DNA of 32,864 bases from Calothrix sp. MO_167.B42 (GTDB lineage: Bacteria > Cyanobacteriota > Cyanobacteriia > Cyanobacteriales > Nostocaceae): positions 1-32,864 of the forward strand of contig JASJCX010000007.1 in the NCBI GenBank assembly GCA_030065255.1, given 5' to 3'. Positions within the stretch are counted from its first letter, which is position 1, and every line of letters starts with the position of its first letter. The position numbers were made by a program, and so were the translations under genes. Below, one piece after another: positions 32,736-32,864 of this stretch. The notes below the pieces were generated by a model, which saw only the letters and a program-made list of their open reading frames with translations, did not search any database and had not been told where the DNA came from.

Positions 32736-32864
32736 TCTGGTGATGGTACCATTAATGAGTTGGTTCAAGGTCCTGCTGCTAAGTTAACCTTGATTCACTG
32801 CTACCGTTCCATGAACTACATCTGCCGTAGCTTAGAGGAAGCATACGGAATGCCTTGGATGGAG
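32736..32864 (+). CDS. nifD: NifD internal fragment (nitrogenase MoFe alpha subunit), partial
   Basis: Forty-three in-frame codons to the window edge: SGDGTINEL, then [20 protein letters not shown] and [15 protein letters not shown] is the segment holding the FeMo-cofactor ligand, alpha-Cys275 in Azotobacter numbering, so the fragment begins near residue 254. NifD is half of the MoFe protein that reduces N2 in heterocysts. It has no start codon. Sequence homology appears to stop at about 32733, where the recombinase-bearing element begins, so the gene is interrupted and needs excision to be restored. VnfD, AnfD and NifE differ in this segment. The exact junction is an estimate. Confidence 0.85.

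Noticed and set aside
32685..32768. Longer recombinase start at 32768
   Set aside because: The extra N-terminal residues are antisense to the nifD codons and precede the conserved YARVS start; they are a by-product of the junction.
1..32864. tRNA or rRNA genes
   Set aside because: I looked for T-loop-like and tRNA-end patterns by eye and found none that also had a plausible cloverleaf; a covariance-model scan would be needed to exclude a divergent one.

Overview
The window looks like a heterocyst-forming, filamentous (Nostocales-type) cyanobacterium. It has many GCGATCGC (HIP1) octamers, psb28, a long-form light-repressed hibernation factor (lrtA/hpf), cyanobacterial heptanucleotide short tandem repeats, and, at the right edge, a nifD fragment that abuts a site-specific recombinase.

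Region 1 (about 1-12,020) is ordinary chromosome. On the minus strand: a DUF1338 metalloenzyme, moaB, psb28, dtd and a CobW-type GTPase with a long His-rich loop. On the plus strand: cysS and an AI-2E-type permease, then a toxin-antitoxin pair whose PIN toxin is split by a ~0.4 kb IS200/IS605-like, TnpB-less element that ends in an omega-RNA-like hairpin. A DUF5009-type membrane acyltransferase, prxQ, lrtA/hpf and lipB follow. The gaps hold MITE-like inverted repeats and strong hairpins.

Region 2 (about 12,200-20,640) is AT-rich accessory DNA. It has two unrecognised small genes, then a 1678-residue protein: N-terminal TPRs, fifteen 46-residue TPR-like repeats (some nearly identical as DNA) and a C-terminal CHAT caspase-like protease domain with His and Cys in place. 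A short DUF4351 protein and an orphan follow.

Region 3 (about 20,640-32,735) is a plasmid-like mobile element. A minus-strand operon carries an actin-like ParM, three successive small ribbon-helix-helix-like proteins (one only 52 aa), several orphans (one ending in a beta-clamp-type QLALF), two membrane proteins and a membrane-anchored P-loop ATPase with a winged-helix-like tail. Divergent plus-strand genes encode two more ribbon-helix-helix-like proteins, an orphan and a 1053-aa primase-polymerase/DUF3987 helicase. Inside the primase gene lie nine perfect copies of a 9-bp motif (GTAGACAAT, both orientations) spread over all three reading frames, so they are probably DNA sites such as replication iterons. 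The element ends with a large serine recombinase of the XisF type.

Region 4 (about 32,736-32,864) is an in-frame internal piece of nifD including the FeMo-cofactor cysteine (Azotobacter alpha-Cys275). I read region 3 as an excisable nifD-interrupting element with its own replication and partition genes, using a serine recombinase rather than the tyrosine recombinase XisA of the classical nifD element. The N-terminal half of nifD and the other element edge are not in the window, although housekeeping genes lie to the left. This is unresolved: a rearrangement, a very large interval or an assembly join are all possible.
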